From NCBI RefSeq assembly GCF_008795955.1, contig NZ_VMHN01000012.1, positions 1-64,000 on the forward strand: DNA of 64,000 bases, written 5' to 3'. Of this stretch, positions 61,814 through 64,000 are shown piece by piece (positions within the stretch are counted from its first letter, which is position 1; the number at the start of each line of letters is the position of its first letter). A program made the translations under genes and the position numbers. The DNA comes from Marinobacter denitrificans (GTDB taxonomy: Bacteria > Pseudomonadota > Gammaproteobacteria > Pseudomonadales > Oleiphilaceae). Below the pieces are notes generated by a model. That model was not told the DNA's origin. It saw nothing but the letters and a program-made list of their open reading frames with translations, and made no database searches.

Positions 61814-62506
61814 TTATTCCAGCGGAGGCGTTGGTCGCACCAGAATTTCGTTAACATCCACGTGTGGTGGCTGGGACACCGCGTACATCACCGCCTGGGC
61901 GATGTCGTCTGGTTTGAGGGCGTTCGCCGGGCTCTCATCAAAGAACGGTGTATCCACCATCCCCGGCTCGACCAGAGTGACACGAATACCGGAGCCCCGA
62001 AGCTCCTCCCTGACGCCATAACCAATGGCAGAGACCGCCCACTTGGTAGCGCTGTACATAGAGCCCGGTATGGTTACCCGGCCGGCGGCAGAGCCGGTCA
62101 GCAGCAGGTGCCCCCGGCTTTTCCGAAGGGCAGGCAGACAGCACTGGACGGTCAGCCCGGCACCGTAGATATTGGTCAGGATCATGTCCTTCCAGACCTC
62201 TGGATCGGCGCCACTGAACCCACCGGGTTCACCACCACGACCAGCATTCACAAACACCGCATCAATCCGCCCGAACGTCGCCAGGGCGTTGTCTACTACA
62301 GACTGCTGGTCCTCCATGCTCTGGACATCACAGCGGGCGATCATTACCCGTTCGCTCCCGCCCAGGTCCGTTTGCAGCTGTTTCAGTTTGTCTTGAGAGC
62401 GGGCTGACAGAACCAGGCGGTAACCTGCCTTTTGCGCTGCCCGCGCAGTTGCCTCACCAATTCCGGATGAAGCGCCAGTGATCAGCATGACCGGATCATT
62501 GCTCAT
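61814..62506 (-). CDS. Short-chain dehydrogenase/reductase
   Basis: The 230-residue SDR has the cofactor motif TGASSGIG (10-17), the NAG-type motif and the catalytic Tyr-x3-Lys in YSATK with a serine upstream (GSAAG). Length and motifs fit the classical NADP-type SDR of YdfG-like function (serine/3-hydroxy acid oxidation), but the substrate is not determined. Monocistronic and divergent from the RIO kinase. Confidence 0.87.
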   Translation of the reverse strand: MSNDPVMLITGASSGIGEATARAAQKAGYRLVLSARSQDKLKQLQTDLGGSERVMIARCDVQSMEDQQSVVDNALATFGRIDAVFVNAGRGGEPGGFSGADPEVWKDMILTNIYGAGLTVQCCLPALRKSRGHLLLTGSAAGRVTIPGSMYSATKWAVSAIGYGVREELRGSGIRVTLVEPGMVDTPFFDESPANALKPDDIAQAVMYAVSQPPHVDVNEILVRPTPPLE

Positions 62507-62681
62507 AGACTCTCTCCTGCGTCAGGTGTTTCTACCAGTGTTGCAGATTGACTACGCAATCTGAAGCAGCTGCAGATCACTTCGGGCATGAGGGTTCCGG
62601 CACCAATTTCAGGTAGTATACGCCCAGAGATGCCGGCCAGAACGATTTGCCGGCCAGGCGAACCAGGCAACCGACGGATTT

Positions 62682-63542
62682 ATGAAGATACCGAAACGAT
62701 TACAGCCCCTTGTCGACGACGGCATGGTGGATGAAGTGTTGTACCAGCTGATGAGTGGCAAAGAAGCACAGGTGTTTGTGGTGCGCTGTGGCGATAGTGT
62801 GCGCTGCGCCAAGGTTTACAAGGAAGCCCAGAAACGCAGCTTCAAACAGGCCGTGCAATACCAGGAAGGGCGCAAGGTTCGTAACAGCCGCCGTGCCCGG
62901 GCCATGGGCAAGAAAACCCGCTACGGCCAGAAGGAACAGGAAGATGCCTGGCTGAACGCTGAAGTAGATGCCCTGTACCGGCTAGCCGCTGCCGGTGTAC
63001 GGGTACCGGAACCTTTCGGGTTCGTGGATGGCGTGCTGTTGATGGAAATGATCGCCGATGAAGACGGTAAGGCCGCGCCACGGCTGGATGACGTCACACT
63101 GACGCCGGAGCAGGCCCGGGATTATCACGGCAAGGTGATCGCTGATGTGGTGCGCATGCTCAGCGCCGGGCTTATTCACGGAGACCTGTCCGAATTCAAT
63201 GTACTGGTAGACGCCACCGGCCCGGTCATTATCGACCTGCCCCAGGCGGTGAATGCATCGGGAAATAACAGCGCCGAACAGATGCTGGAGCGGGACGTGG
63301 ACAACATGCGCCGGTATTTCGGTCGTTTCGCCCCGGAGTTACTGAACACCGATTATGGCAAGGAAATCTGGGCGCTCTACGAGTCCGGCGACCTGCACCC
63401 AGACAGCCGACTGACTGGCTGCTTCGAACACGACACCGAAAGCGCCGATGTCGACGAACTGATGGCGGTTATCGACGCTGCCAAGGAAGAAGAGCGCGAG
63501 CGCCAGGAGCGCATACGGGACGCCGAGGCAGGCGACGACTAG
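62682..63542 (+). CDS. RIO1-family protein serine kinase
   Basis: The 286-residue kinase has the RIO fold: an N-terminal phosphate loop (SGKEAQVFVV at 25-34), the catalytic HGDLSEFN (166-173) and metal-binding IDLPQ (184-188). Bacterial RIO1 kinases (PA4780-like) are atypical Ser/Thr kinases of unknown target, perhaps in ribosome or stress functions. A charged coiled tail (about 255-286) follows. It overlaps the next convergent gene by four bases. Confidence 0.9.
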   Translation: MKIPKRLQPLVDDGMVDEVLYQLMSGKEAQVFVVRCGDSVRCAKVYKEAQKRSFKQAVQYQEGRKVRNSRRARAMGKKTRYGQKEQEDAWLNAEVDALYRLAAAGVRVPEPFGFVDGVLLMEMIADEDGKAAPRLDDVTLTPEQARDYHGKVIADVVRMLSAGLIHGDLSEFNVLVDATGPVIIDLPQAVNASGNNSAEQMLERDVDNMRRYFGRFAPELLNTDYGKEIWALYESGDLHPDSRLTGCFEHDTESADVDELMAVIDAAKEEERERQERIRDAEAGDD

Positions 63543-63934
63543 CCAGGCTCGGCGACAAACTTGCCCACGACGCGATCAGACAGCATCAGGTGGGCAAGTG
63601 CCGGATACGGCAGGTAATGGCTGAGCAGAAATATCACTGCCCCGAGGTTCAGTCCGGAAGACAGCCCGACGTAGGCGGCCCAGGCCACAAACAGCGCGCC
63701 GAGAAATCCGCCATACGACCACAGCACCCGCGCACGCTCTTCACTGCTCGGTACCCGCTTCAATACACGGGCCACCGACCAGCTGATATAGGCCGCAATT
63801 AACGCCGCGACAATCACTGAAACCAATACGCCTGTCAGTCCGAACAGGAACCGCGCCAGATAATTGGTAAGAAAAAACAGAACAATAGCGCTGACGGCAA
63901 TTATGGTTATCCGCGAGCGTTTCAGATCTCCCAT
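63539..63934 (-). CDS. Small inner-membrane protein, unknown function
   Basis: The 131-residue protein has four hydrophobic segments (about 10-28, 32-52, 70-90, 95-115) and no recognised domain. It lies convergent with the RIO kinase gene, overlapping its stop by four bases. Nothing further can be said about its role. Confidence 0.7.
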   Translation of the reverse strand: MGDLKRSRITIIAVSAIVLFFLTNYLARFLFGLTGVLVSVIVAALIAAYISWSVARVLKRVPSSEERARVLWSYGGFLGALFVAWAAYVGLSSGLNLGAVIFLLSHYLPYPALAHLMLSDRVVGKFVAEPG

Positions 63935-64000
63935 AGACAGAATCCCGGCTGGTTAAATCAGATGGTTTGCACTGTTTTAACATTCCGGGAATCAAGAAGC

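Overview
This window is chromosomal DNA of a marine gammaproteobacterium, most likely Marinobacter or a close relative. That is inferred from alkane-degradation genes of the alkST type, many Pseudomonas-type conserved pairs (PA2778/PA2779-like, ArgP/ArgO, ilvGM with a leader peptide, SoxR, a RIO kinase) and densely packed GC-rich genes. No rRNA or tRNA gene and no CRISPR array was seen.

Positions 1 to about 6250 are an accessory segment. It holds the end of an IS3-family element, an alkS regulator cut off by that element, an intact alkT rubredoxin reductase, the tail of a broken EAL-domain gene, and a lone AT-richer 1035-residue protein joining SIR2, STAND-type NTPase, TPR-like and cold-shock-like domains. 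The last is a candidate single-gene anti-phage system. The segment ends at the 3' scrap of an HI0933-type flavoprotein gene, which suggests the island replaced most of that gene.

Positions 6500-26000 are housekeeping and envelope functions: a glutaredoxin/MauE-like fusion, a PRC-barrel protein, a sulP-usp-PLD operon, argO/argP, an MgtC-like protein, the AlkB DNA demethylase, a DjlA-like co-chaperone, an amidase, two c-di-GMP enzymes and an RND efflux pair.

Positions 27000-36600 carry ilvGM behind a textbook attenuator (ilvL), two large palindromic repeats, cyanase with an NtrC-like site, an oxidoreductase/proline-racemase-family/transporter operon, an AI-2E family exporter, and an MBL-fold (ODP-like) protein behind an FNR/ANR box.

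Positions 36600-51500 hold small secreted proteins, YebC, a kinase/PP2C/FHA signalling triad, a PLD / CsoSCA-like carbonic anhydrase / PA2779 / PA2778 cluster, an AraC regulator, and two co-directional secreted proteins.

Positions 51500-64000 are rich in stress and metal control. There is an ECF42-DGPF module next to a Fur-like site; SoxR with a canonical SoxR promoter that now faces a decayed MBL hydrolase gene; an ECF sigma/anti-sigma pair with an ArsM-like methyltransferase fused to a membrane domain; divergent ArsR and an ArsP-like permease; ArfB; a COG0523 GTPase behind a Zur-like box; a DJ-1 protein; an SDR and a RIO kinase.
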